A stretch of DNA of 64,000 bases. Source: Paenibacillus sp. ACRRY. GTDB lineage: Bacteria; Bacillota; Bacilli; Paenibacillales; Paenibacillaceae. The notes beneath the pieces were generated by a model. That model was not told the origin of the DNA, ran no database searches, and worked only from the letters and a program-made list of their open reading frames with translations. Position 1 is the stretch's first letter. The number at the start of each line of letters is the position of its first letter. Below, in pieces: positions 24,336 through 32,470 of the stretch. The translations under genes and the position numbers were made by a program. The stretch spans positions 172,679 to 236,678 of the forward strand of contig NZ_JAKRNM010000007.1 of NCBI RefSeq assembly GCF_022346995.1, given 5' to 3'.

Positions 24336-25046
24336 ATGTCCATTGATCTCCAGTTTATTTATACGTCCTTCTTCAAAATTCTGACGGCATTGCCACTGAC
24401 ACTCGTGATAACGATTGTGCCGCTGATTGCAGGTTTTGGGATCGGTCTTGCCACTGCGCTGATTCGAATCTATCAGGTGCCATGGATTCACCGGGTAGCC
24501 GCCTTCTACGTTTCCTTTCTGCGAGGTACGCCGATGCTCATGCATCTGTTTCTGATCTATTACGGTATACCGATGATTATTGATAAACTCTCTGCACGGT
24601 ACGGATGGGCTTTTCAATCGGCTTCCATACCTATTCTGGTGTTTGTATTGATTGCCTTCTCGCTGACAGCTGGAGCGTATATGTCCGAGATTATCCGTTC
24701 AGGTATTCTGGCTGTGGACCGTGGACAGATGGAGGCTGCGCATGCCGTAGGCATGAGTACCTCACAGGCTTTGCGGCGCATCATTCTCCCTCAGGCCATC
24801 GGTGCTGTATTGCCCAATCTGTGCAGCATGTTTGTCGGATTTCTCCATGGATCGACCCTGGCCTTCACGGTTTCACAGATGGATATTCTCGGAAAGGCAG
24901 ATGTCGTTGCATCAGTCAGTTTGAAGTTTCTGGAGGCCTTCATTGCAGCGGCAGTTATCTATTGGGGTCTGACAATCATCGCCGAACGGATCACTGCGCT
25001 GCTCGAACGCCGGGTTGCCTTGTATAGCAAAGGAGGGGTTTCATGA
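24336..25046 (+). CDS. Amino acid ABC transporter permease 2 (TcyM-like)
   Basis: The 236-aa HisM-type permease carries FYVSFLRGTPMLMHLFLIYYGIPM and the EAA loop AAHAVGMSTSQALRRIILPQA. It begins 4 bp after the first permease gene and overlaps the ATPase gene by 4 bp, so the four genes form one operon. Two different permeases with one ATPase is the TcyLMN layout. Confidence 0.86.
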   Translation: MSIDLQFIYTSFFKILTALPLTLVITIVPLIAGFGIGLATALIRIYQVPWIHRVAAFYVSFLRGTPMLMHLFLIYYGIPMIIDKLSARYGWAFQSASIPILVFVLIAFSLTAGAYMSEIIRSGILAVDRGQMEAAHAVGMSTSQALRRIILPQAIGAVLPNLCSMFVGFLHGSTLAFTVSQMDILGKADVVASVSLKFLEAFIAAAVIYWGLTIIAERITALLERRVALYSKGGVS

Positions 25047-25795
25047 TTACACTAAGCAATATACACAAGTCTTTTGGCAAGCAGGAAGTGCTGAAAGGTA
25101 TTGATCTTACGGTAGAGCAGGGGGATGTGGTCGCCATCCTTGGACCCAGCGGGTCGGGCAAAACAACATTGCTGCGCTGTGTGAATTTTCTGGAACGTGC
25201 GGATGAAGGTAAGGTCCAAATCAGCGGATTGGGAGTGGACTGCAAACATGCGCGCAAACACGATATCGTGCAGATCAGACGGAAAACGGCCATGGTTTTC
25301 CAGCATTACAATTTGTTCAAACACAAAACGGTGCTGGATAACGTCACGGAAGGGCTAATCGTGGCACAGAAGATGACCAAGGCGGATGCCCGTGCACGTG
25401 CCCTGCGTGTTCTTGAACAAGTAGGGCTTTCTGCCAAAATCAACGAGTATCCAAGCATGCTGTCCGGCGGACAGCAGCAGCGGGTCGGCATTGCCCGCGC
25501 ACTGGCTCTGAATCCAGAGGTCATTCTGTTCGATGAACCAACTTCAGCCCTCGATCCAGAGCTTGTCGGAGAGGTATTATCGGTCATTCGTTCGATTGCC
25601 CAGGAGGGCATCACCATGATCGTTGTTACCCATGAAATGGGTTTTGCCCGTGAAGTGGCGAATCGGGTTATCTTCATGGATGGGGGGCATGTCGTGGAGC
25701 AAGGAACACCTGAGGAGATCTTTCTACGGCCCAAACAGGAACGAACCCGCCAATTCCTGAGCCGATACTCCTCCGATTGGAGTTATGTTATTTGA
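25043..25795 (+). CDS. Amino acid ABC transporter ATPase (TcyN-like)
   Basis: The 250-aa ATPase energises the two permeases. Walker A GPSGSGKTTL is at about residues 34-43, the Q-loop is VFQHYNLFKHKT, the signature is LSGGQQQRVGIARAL, Walker B is VILFDEPTSALDPE, and the switch histidine is in VVTHEMGFA. ATG 25043 is preceded by AAAGGAGGGG. It is the last gene of the transporter operon. Confidence 0.9.
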   Translation: MITLSNIHKSFGKQEVLKGIDLTVEQGDVVAILGPSGSGKTTLLRCVNFLERADEGKVQISGLGVDCKHARKHDIVQIRRKTAMVFQHYNLFKHKTVLDNVTEGLIVAQKMTKADARARALRVLEQVGLSAKINEYPSMLSGGQQQRVGIARALALNPEVILFDEPTSALDPELVGEVLSVIRSIAQEGITMIVVTHEMGFAREVANRVIFMDGGHVVEQGTPEEIFLRPKQERTRQFLSRYSSDWSYVI

Positions 25796-25827
25796 CGATA
25801 TAGGCGCAAGCTGGAGTAACTGACGAT

Positions 25828-25877
25828 CCCGGCCCGGCATATGCTGTAGCAGGCAAATGCTGATAGGCCGGGTTTTT
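25828..25877 (+). terminator. Terminator after the amino acid transporter operon
   Basis: CCCGGCC and GGCCGGG form a GC-rich stem closing a 31-nt loop, followed by TTTTT. It isolates the spore-glycosylation cluster from the transporter. Confidence 0.75.
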
Positions 25878-25916
25878 CTATGGGTGAAGCAGGCCGTGAC
25901 GGTAAGGAGGAGGACC

Positions 25917-26204
25917 ATGCAGAGCAAAGTTGATGAAATACTCACACATATTGCACACTCACACCAGCAGCTTGCACGAGTATTGGATGCCAAACGTCAA
26001 GTCGCTGTGCGGATGTCTGAAATTATTAATCATTTGCCGGATATCGAACCGGAGCTGGATGGCGTAGAGGGTCTGCTGGATAGCTCTGGACAAATCAACA
26101 AAAGCATTATCTCCTATTTGGGTGGCCTTGCGGATCTGGAAGAAGCTGTTGCCGAAACGCTGACCCAGGTCATGCGGGAGATAGCGGGTCAAGAGGAAGA
26201 ATAA
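25917..26204 (+). CDS. Small helical protein 1 of the spore-glycosylation cluster
   Basis: I do not know a function for this 95-aa, cysteine-free, helical protein. Its key segment is HIAHSHQQLARVLDAKRQVAVRM, which recurs in altered form in the two following genes. The C-terminus is acidic. The start is ATG 25917, after AAGGAGGAGGACC; an in-frame upstream ATG at 25857 lies in the terminator and is unlikely. Position at the head of a glycosyltransferase cluster suggests a structural or scaffold role on the spore, or an adaptor for the enzymes. Confidence 0.72.
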   Translation: MQSKVDEILTHIAHSHQQLARVLDAKRQVAVRMSEIINHLPDIEPELDGVEGLLDSSGQINKSIISYLGGLADLEEAVAETLTQVMREIAGQEEE

Positions 26205-26227
26205 GCCCGGAAGGCGGGTGAGAGAAC

Positions 26228-26566
26228 ATGAGCAGAGAACAAAGTCTCATTCTGATGCTTGATGCTGCAGCCAAGATGCAATGGAACATTGCACTGATCT
26301 TGGAAGCCAAGGCGATTGAAGCTGAGAAAGTTCGGAATTGGGCGCTGAATCATCTGAACGGCGAATCATTTCTAACCCACGGTGACCAGGTGGCAGAACC
26401 GCTGAAAATGCATGATCAACTGGTTGAGATGCTGGAAGGATTAACCCGGATGGAAACAGGACTCTGCAACAACTTGAAAGCTGTCATGGTTGATAACAGT
26501 GCTGAAGAAGGCGGGATGGACGGAGGCATGTTTGGCGGCATGGATCTTGGGGACTTGGGAAAATGA
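26228..26566 (+). CDS. Small helical protein 2 of the spore-glycosylation cluster
   Basis: The 112-aa protein is of unknown function. It is helical and keeps the motif of its neighbours in the form AAAKMQWNIALILEAKAIEAEK. The C-terminal 25 residues are Gly/Met/Asp-rich (EEGGMDGGMFGGMDLGDLG) and probably flexible. The start is ATG 26228 after GGCGGGTGAGAG. It overlaps the next gene by 4 bp, indicating coupled translation. Confidence 0.7.
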   Translation: MSREQSLILMLDAAAKMQWNIALILEAKAIEAEKVRNWALNHLNGESFLTHGDQVAEPLKMHDQLVEMLEGLTRMETGLCNNLKAVMVDNSAEEGGMDGGMFGGMDLGDLGK

Positions 26567-26862
26567 GTCTGCTGCAGCGTGAGCAGGAAGTTAAACTGGC
26601 CCTCATTGAATCCATTGCACACAGCCAGCAGGCCCTGGCTCGCATCCTGGACAGTGTAGCCAGTGTAACCGCTCATTCGGAAGTATCTGCCCGCAATCTC
26701 GCCGAGAACATTCGTCTGCTGAGCAGGTATCAGGAAGAAATGTCCCGTATGGTTACGGGAATCAGGCTGGCTCGAATCCAGCAAGGGGAGCCCGGCTTGC
26801 CGTGGCTCAAAGAACCTGAATATGCGGTGCGTATCGTTCGGGACATACAGGAGGAATGTTGA
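26563..26862 (+). CDS. Small helical protein 3 of the spore-glycosylation cluster
   Basis: The 99-aa protein of unknown function resembles protein 1 (SIAHSQQALARILDSVASV against HIAHSHQQLARVLDAKRQV), so the two are probably paralogs. A long amphipathic helix covers roughly residues 8-70. It is coupled to the preceding gene by the ATGA overlap. The next gene begins 2 bp after its stop (26864). Confidence 0.7.
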   Translation: MSLLQREQEVKLALIESIAHSQQALARILDSVASVTAHSEVSARNLAENIRLLSRYQEEMSRMVTGIRLARIQQGEPGLPWLKEPEYAVRIVRDIQEEC

Positions 26863-26863
26863 T

Positions 26864-27205
26864 ATGTTGAGAAAGAAAAAGTTGAAGCTTAGAACGAAAA
26901 GAGCTTTGCTTGCACGTGGTGCCCGTCTGCGCAAAATCCGTAAGCTGCGTGCCATCAAAGGCAAACGTGTACTGCACAAACGCACGCTTAAAGGACGTAG
27001 TGCGTGGCTCAAAAAAAAGAAACGTTCGGTACGGCGGCACCGGAGTCCGAAGCCCGTACAACCAGTCGTCCCGGCTACCCCTACCGATCCGAACCCGGAC
27101 AACGCGTACAGTCAGGGCTACAACGAGGCGTACAACGAGGGATTCAACGCGGGTTTCGCCAAGGGTTTCGAGGACGGACATCAGTTGGCATACAAGGCAC
27201 AATAA
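26864..27205 (+). CDS. Polybasic protein with C-terminal aromatic-glycine tetrad repeats
   Basis: The 113-aa protein has two unlike halves. Residues 1-63 are extremely Lys/Arg-rich, like basic spore-coat proteins. A Pro/Thr linker follows, and residues 83-107 are tetrads of the form aromatic-x-x-Gly (YSQG, YNEA, YNEG, FNAG, FAKG, FEDG). The start is ATG 26864 after AGGAGGAATGTTGAT. Similar short tetrad runs occur in the N-termini of the next two enzymes. I suggest a spore-surface protein that is an acceptor or anchor; function is not established. A basic nucleic-acid-binding protein is the alternative. Confidence 0.72.
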   Translation: MLRKKKLKLRTKRALLARGARLRKIRKLRAIKGKRVLHKRTLKGRSAWLKKKKRSVRRHRSPKPVQPVVPATPTDPNPDNAYSQGYNEAYNEGFNAGFAKGFEDGHQLAYKAQ

Positions 27206-27257
27206 CCGAATAGGCCTGGTTAGCGGCAGAGGGATCGCTGCAGCTCCAGCATATAGG

Positions 27258-27289
27258 ATCACCCGGGGGGATATTTCCCTCCGGGTGAT
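27258..27289 (+). repeat. Strong hairpin in the 27206-27462 gap
   Basis: ATCACCCGG pairs with CCGGGTGAT, extended inward by GG/CC pairs, and is followed by only two T residues. It may slow or partially end transcription between the small genes and the glycosyltransferases. Nothing else in this 257-bp gap looks coding. Confidence 0.6.
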
Positions 27290-27462
27290 TTGCATGGCCG
27301 CAGAAGCGGACATGCCCGTACAGGCCAATGTGGAGGGCAGACGCCAATTTTGCGCCTTGCAGGACACCCGTCCATGATGCATCTGACCCCGGGGCATATC
27401 CTTTAGAGGGAAGACCAATCTCGGGGAGAAACTGAAACGGGATCTCCTGAAAGGAAGACAGG

Positions 27463-28557
27463 GTGAAGGATGTGGCAAAAAAACGACACCGATCGCTTCC
27501 GGAAGCGAAGGTAGCTTACCGCAGCGGATATGCTGAAGGCCGCAGATTCGGCGGCTGTCAGGCCATGATGGAGCGAGTTCAGATGTTTGAGCCGACCATG
27601 CGGGATATGAAAGTACTGTACATTCCGCAAGGGTTTGATGCCATCGATGAAGGTGTCATCTTAGCACTGCAGCAGTCTGTGCGTGAATGTGTTGTTGGGT
27701 CGCCGGCAACCATGCTGCAGGATGCAAGTCAGCACAGGCCGGATGTCGTATTGGTCATGAACGGATTGCACGTATTTCCTGCGGATCACCTGGAGCAGGT
27801 AGACGGGATACGGGCCCTCGGTATTCGGACAGCGGTATGGTTTGTAGATGATCCGTATTTCACCGAAGATACGGCGACCATCTGCAGGCATTACGATGTG
27901 GTGTTCACGCATGAAGAAGCTGCGGTTCCATTTTACGGAGGAAACGGAGCGAGCAGAGTCATCTACATGCCACTCGCGGTTAATCCCGGCATGTTCCAGC
28001 CTCGTCGTATCGAGCCTCAACACCAATACGATATTTGTTTTATCGGCACAGGCTTCTGGAACCGGATCGCCTTGTTCGATGAACTGGCCCCTTTTCTGGC
28101 GAACAAAAAAGTATTCATTGCCGGCGGGCAGTGGCACCGGCTGACACGGTCGGATGTACTCGGTCCTTTTATTCATGAGGGATGGATCGATCCAAGCTCA
28201 ACTGTTAATTATTACAACGGCGCCAAGATTGTCATTAATGTTCACCGGACTTGCGAGAATGGCGAGGACAATCGCAATACGCATCATCTGGAAGGGCGGT
28301 CTATCAATCCAAGAACGTATGAGATCAGTGCCTGCGGCACGATGCAGATTACGGATGCACGCGGTGACTTGCCCCGCTTTTACCAACCGGGTTATGACAT
28401 TGAGACGTTTACGACAGCAGCCGAACTGGAGAGCAAAATCAAATATTACCTGAAGCATGAGCAAGAACGGCAGGCTATGGCTTGGCGGGGGCTGTTGACC
28501 ACGTTGAACCAGCATACATTTGCCCGCCGAATCGCCCTGCTGCTGGAACATCTGTAG
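27463..28557 (+). CDS. CgeB-like glycosyltransferase 1 (spore maturation)
   Basis: The 364-aa protein resembles the CgeB/DUF3880-type glycosyltransferases linked to spore outer-layer maturation in Bacillus. It has the two-domain GT-B arrangement: FVDDPYFTEDTATICRHYDV, FIGTGFWNRIALFDEL, then the C-terminal donor-binding region INPRTYEISACGTMQITDARGDLPRF. The N-terminus has a basic start (KKRHRS) and a tetrad-like stretch, YRSGYAEGRRFGG (residues 20-32), that is not part of the catalytic fold. The start is GTG 27463 after AAGGAAGACAG. It is followed by a related enzyme, so the pair probably arose by duplication. Confidence 0.82.
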   Translation: MKDVAKKRHRSLPEAKVAYRSGYAEGRRFGGCQAMMERVQMFEPTMRDMKVLYIPQGFDAIDEGVILALQQSVRECVVGSPATMLQDASQHRPDVVLVMNGLHVFPADHLEQVDGIRALGIRTAVWFVDDPYFTEDTATICRHYDVVFTHEEAAVPFYGGNGASRVIYMPLAVNPGMFQPRRIEPQHQYDICFIGTGFWNRIALFDELAPFLANKKVFIAGGQWHRLTRSDVLGPFIHEGWIDPSSTVNYYNGAKIVINVHRTCENGEDNRNTHHLEGRSINPRTYEISACGTMQITDARGDLPRFYQPGYDIETFTTAAELESKIKYYLKHEQERQAMAWRGLLTTLNQHTFARRIALLLEHL

Positions 28558-28610
28558 AACAGCAAGCCCGCAATACAACGAACGTTATTTCAAACAGAAG
28601 GAGTGGCGGT

Positions 28611-29750
28611 ATGTCTATCAAACACCGTAAAAAGAGGAATTTTCATACACCAGTGCTCAGCCTGGCTGAGCAGGCCCGCAAAAACGGGCAGCATGCCGGT
28701 TATGATGCAGGCAAGGAAGAAGGGTATCTGCGCGGGCGTGCCAACTATATAGTCAATTGTGCACAGGAACCGCTGCCTTTTCGGCAGATCCACGTCCTGT
28801 ATGTCTCTTCGGGTAAAGGATTTCCCTATTCACCGCTGGATGAGGCGATTATGGCCACCCTGCAAGGCATGGTTGCTCAGGTGACGCTGACTGATCCGCG
28901 GCAGCCGGTTTCTGAAATTGCACTGCAAAATCGCCCCGATCTGGTTCTTGTCCTGGATGGCATGGACATTCCGCTCGAGCATATTGATGCGATTCGCCAG
29001 GCTGGCATTCCAACAGCAATCTGGCTGACGGATGATCCGTACTACACGGATATGACGATGGAACGTGTCCATCACTTCGATCATATCTTCACACTGGAAT
29101 TGAACTGCGTAGAGCTGTACCGTCAGAGCGGCTGTGCGTCTGTACACTACCTGCCGTTTGCTGCATTCACCAATCATTACTTCCCGATCACGACGCCATC
29201 TGCCTTGCACCGGGACGTCAGTTTTATCGGATCTGCCTACTGGAACCGGGTCTACTTCTTCAATCCAATCATGGCACAGATCATGTCACACAATACGGTA
29301 TTTAATGGTATCTGGTGGGACCGACTGCCTGACTATGAAGCCTATGGTGAGAAGATCGAGCATGGACGCTGGATGAGTCCGCAGGAAACCAATGACGTGT
29401 ATAACGGCACCAAAATTGTGATCAACCTTCACCGTTCCCACGAAGACGATTCTGTCAATAACAACCATCTCAAAATACCACCAGCTTCGCCGAATCCAAG
29501 AACATTTGAGATCTCGGCTTCCGCGACACTGCAGCTGACGGATGCGCGTGATGACCTGGCGCGGTTCTATAAGCCAGGCGTGGAGATCGAAACCTATTCT
29601 TCTCCCCAAGAGCTGCTCGACAAGGTTGAATACTATCTTACTCACGAGAAAGAGCGCCGTGAAATCGCCCTCCGCGGATTGGAACGGACGCTCAAGGAAC
29701 ACACGTATGGCAGAAGGATTAATGAAATGCTGACAATCATATTCCCTTAA
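28611..29750 (+). CDS. CgeB-like glycosyltransferase 2
   Basis: The protein has 379 aa and is a paralog of the preceding enzyme. Matching blocks are LTDDPYYTDMTMERVHHFDH, FIGSAYWNRVYFFN, the VYNGTKIVINLHRS segment, and NPRTFEISASATLQLTDARDDLARF. The N-terminus again has a basic start (KHRKKRN) and glycine/tyrosine tetrads (GYDAGKEEGYLRGR, residues 25-38). The start is ATG 28611 with AAGGAGTGGCGGT. Acceptor and sugar are unknown; the nearby nucleotide-sugar genes suggest a deoxy-amino sugar. Confidence 0.82.
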   Translation: MSIKHRKKRNFHTPVLSLAEQARKNGQHAGYDAGKEEGYLRGRANYIVNCAQEPLPFRQIHVLYVSSGKGFPYSPLDEAIMATLQGMVAQVTLTDPRQPVSEIALQNRPDLVLVLDGMDIPLEHIDAIRQAGIPTAIWLTDDPYYTDMTMERVHHFDHIFTLELNCVELYRQSGCASVHYLPFAAFTNHYFPITTPSALHRDVSFIGSAYWNRVYFFNPIMAQIMSHNTVFNGIWWDRLPDYEAYGEKIEHGRWMSPQETNDVYNGTKIVINLHRSHEDDSVNNNHLKIPPASPNPRTFEISASATLQLTDARDDLARFYKPGVEIETYSSPQELLDKVEYYLTHEKERREIALRGLERTLKEHTYGRRINEMLTIIFP

Positions 29751-29769
29751 TTTCCGGTCGGGAGGAGGT

Positions 29770-31365
29770 GTGCACAGACCTGCATGCGATATTCATGCAG
29801 TAGTCCGTGCAGCCATGGCGACTAAACCGAAACTCATGTTGTTTTCCCATGTGTGCAATACCCGGAGTATTACGGGGGCAGAGAAACTATTGCTCCATTT
29901 TATGAGGGAAATGGGCTCCATCTTCGACTGCGTGCTTGTTGCCCCACAGGAAGGCAAGCTCGCCGGACTTGCGCGGAGGTTCGACATTCAGGTCAAGATA
30001 TGCTCGCTGCCCATGCTTCACGGTGTGTACACACCCTACCAGGGCATTGCAAATGATGCAGAACAGCTTCGCCATACACCAGCTTATCAGGACGTGGTTT
30101 CCCTCATCAGGGAAACTTCTCCTGCGCTGGTATTGACGAATACCTGTGTGAATGTGTTGCCTGCCGTGGCAGCCAAATCGCTGCAGATTCCGGTCATCTG
30201 GAAGATTACGGAGATTATTCAGATCAACGCTCATACAGACGAGGCCGTGCAGATGATAGACCGATATTCGGACTGGATTATCGGCATATCCGAGACAGCT
30301 TCGGCCCCGTTCAAACATGCGGGCATGAGCGGGAAGCTGTCGGTTCTTCCACCAACCTGGGACCCGGCACTGCCTGCCCCGGACCGCTGGCTTCATTTGC
30401 GTGAACGCAAGCGCAAGGAGCTCGGTTTCAGGAACTCGCATGTCTGTATCGGATATATCTCTTCTTTTATATATGATGCCAAAGGGCTGAGGCCTTTTAT
30501 TGACATGGCTCTGCAGCTTTGCGAAACCCACTCGAAAGCCAGGTACTGGATCATTGGTGCGCCAGCAGACAAAAAGTACTATGACGAATGCGTAGCACGG
30601 GTGAAGAAGTCTGGATATGCCCGAAGATTTACCTTTACGACATTTGAAGAAAATGTATCTCTTGCCTATACAGCGATGGATATGGTGGTTATTCCAAGCA
30701 TGGTCAAGGAAGGCTTTGGCATGACTGCGCTGGAGGGCGTTTATTTTGCCAAACCGGTTATCGCTTTTGCCCAGGGTGGTTTATCGGAGTTGCTGGAAGG
30801 GGTGGGCAGCGGCCAATTTCTTGCTCCTCCGGGAGACAGCAATGCACTTGCCGTCTTGGCAACGACCCTGCTGAACGACACGGAGATGGCGTCCGATATT
30901 GCCTGGCGAGGCCGGGCAGAAGCGGAACGATTGTATGGAATTGAAACCTACAGAGCCGGCATGCATACGATGGTGACACAGTGGTTGCTAAGGTATCCCG
31001 GCTGGTTCCCTTACATTCAGGCGCCAAACGGCCCGGTGTACACCTGGGGAGAAGGCGGGTTGCGTACAGTGCTTGCTATAGATCCGGGGGCAGTCAGAGC
31101 ACTTCTGTTCCCGCTGTCGGTTATTCAGGCATTGCCACTTTCTCCACTTCCGCCGATTGCCGTAGGTCATCCTGTTCCCGCTGATGTGGTTGAAAAGCGT
31201 CCCGCGAGCAAGGTCAGCAAACGAAAAACGAGAGCAAAAAAGCGAACCCGGAAGGCAACTCAGCAAAAGAGAAAGCATCTGTACAGGGCGAAACCAACGG
31301 CTCGCAAGCGCACGACTGCCAGGTCAAGACGCCGGGCGCGCCGGAAAGGTTCCAATACACGATGA
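29770..31365 (+). CDS. GT4 glycosyltransferase with Arg/Lys-rich C-terminal tail
   Basis: The protein has up to 531 aa. Residues about 20-400 form a GT-B family 4 enzyme (SITGAEKLLLHFMREMG, then the donor motif SMVKEGFGMTALEGVYFAKPVIA). The last 60 residues are almost only Lys, Arg, Ala and Thr, unlike the family, and look like basic coat-protein sequence. The start is uncertain: GTG 29770 lies one base after GGAGGAGG, while ATG 29815 gives the better family N-terminus but no clear ribosome site. The tail may anchor the enzyme to an acidic spore layer or bind its partner. Confidence 0.8.
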   Translation: MHRPACDIHAVVRAAMATKPKLMLFSHVCNTRSITGAEKLLLHFMREMGSIFDCVLVAPQEGKLAGLARRFDIQVKICSLPMLHGVYTPYQGIANDAEQLRHTPAYQDVVSLIRETSPALVLTNTCVNVLPAVAAKSLQIPVIWKITEIIQINAHTDEAVQMIDRYSDWIIGISETASAPFKHAGMSGKLSVLPPTWDPALPAPDRWLHLRERKRKELGFRNSHVCIGYISSFIYDAKGLRPFIDMALQLCETHSKARYWIIGAPADKKYYDECVARVKKSGYARRFTFTTFEENVSLAYTAMDMVVIPSMVKEGFGMTALEGVYFAKPVIAFAQGGLSELLEGVGSGQFLAPPGDSNALAVLATTLLNDTEMASDIAWRGRAEAERLYGIETYRAGMHTMVTQWLLRYPGWFPYIQAPNGPVYTWGEGGLRTVLAIDPGAVRALLFPLSVIQALPLSPLPPIAVGHPVPADVVEKRPASKVSKRKTRAKKRTRKATQQKRKHLYRAKPTARKRTTARSRRRARRKGSNTR

Positions 31366-31378
31366 AGGCGGGATAACG

Positions 31379-32470
31379 ATGAAGATCATGACGGTGCTGG
31401 GCACGAGACCAGAGATTATCCGGCTTAGCCTGATCATTTCCAAGCTGGACCAGTACGCGTCCAAGCATATTCTTGTGCACACAGGACAGAACTTCACGGA
31501 AAGTCTCAGCGGTCAGTTTTTCAAGGAAATGGGCCTGCGTGCGCCGGATTACGTCCTTCAGGACGAAGCTGCCTCGCTGGGCCGTCAGCTATCCTCCATG
31601 TTTACTCAAATGGAAGATCTGCTGCTTCAGGAAAAGCCGGATAAAGTGCTGCTGCTGGGTGATACCAACAGTGCACTCTGTGCCGTGCTGGCTGAACGCA
31701 TGGGGATTCCGGTCGTTCATATGGAGGCAGGCAATCGATGCTTCGATCTGGATGTACCTGAAGAGAAAAATCGAAAGGTCATTGATGCCATATCGACCAT
31801 TAATATGCCTTATACCGAACAGAGCAAGAAGCACTTGGTTAATGAAGGTGTGCCCAGTCGGCGAATTGTGCTCACGGGTAATCCGATATATGAAGTCATG
31901 CGTCATTATGACGCCCAGGTGAACGCCAGCAAAATACTGAAAAAGCTAAAGCTGAAGTCCGGGCAGTACTTTTTGGTAACCGCCCACCGGGCAGAAAATG
32001 TAGATCATCCGCCTCATCTGCTGGAGATTATGAAAGGTCTGAACCAGGTTGCGGAAGAACACGGCCTGCGGGTGATCTGCAGCATCCATCCCCGAACGGC
32101 CATCCGTATCGCAGAACATTTGCAGCTGGAGATGAATCCGCTTGTGGAATTTCACGAACCGTTCGGATTTTTTGACTTCGTCATGCTGGAACGTCATGCG
32201 CGCTGTGCGCTGACGGATAGCGGTACCGTTCAGGAAGAATGCTGCATCATGGGTGTGCCCACAGTAACCATGCGACGGACAACCGAACGTCCGGAAACGG
32301 TGGACTGCGGCAGCAACGTAGTCTCCGGTCTGGATGCAGCCCGCATTGCGGGATGTGTGAAGGTCATGACGGAGATTGCAAGTGACTGGGAATGCCCGCA
32401 AGGCTACAAGGCAACAGATGTATCCGGTAAAGTGGTCAAATTTCTGCTTGGAGGGAAAATACATGTTTGA
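31379..32470 (+). CDS. wecB: UDP-N-acetylglucosamine 2-epimerase (non-hydrolysing)
   Basis: The 363-aa enzyme inverts C2 of UDP-GlcNAc or of a related UDP-2-acetamido-6-deoxyhexose. Motifs are GTRPEIIRLSLI, TGQNF, LLGDTNSALC, MEAGNRCFDLDVPEEKNRKV, VTAHRAENVD and TDSGTVQEECCIMGVPTV. The start is ATG 31379 with GAAGGCGGGAT. The stop overlaps the next gene. Together with the two downstream genes the set resembles the CapE/F/G or WbvB/R/D pathways that make UDP-L-FucNAc or UDP-L-QuiNAc, so it may act as the last step instead of making ManNAc. Confidence 0.88.
   Translation: MKIMTVLGTRPEIIRLSLIISKLDQYASKHILVHTGQNFTESLSGQFFKEMGLRAPDYVLQDEAASLGRQLSSMFTQMEDLLLQEKPDKVLLLGDTNSALCAVLAERMGIPVVHMEAGNRCFDLDVPEEKNRKVIDAISTINMPYTEQSKKHLVNEGVPSRRIVLTGNPIYEVMRHYDAQVNASKILKKLKLKSGQYFLVTAHRAENVDHPPHLLEIMKGLNQVAEEHGLRVICSIHPRTAIRIAEHLQLEMNPLVEFHEPFGFFDFVMLERHARCALTDSGTVQEECCIMGVPTVTMRRTTERPETVDCGSNVVSGLDAARIAGCVKVMTEIASDWECPQGYKATDVSGKVVKFLLGGKIHV

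Noticed and set aside
27004..27377. Other-frame reading frames over the polybasic gene
   Set aside because: They arise from the Arg/Lys codons of the real gene, lack start signals and run into the hairpin gap.
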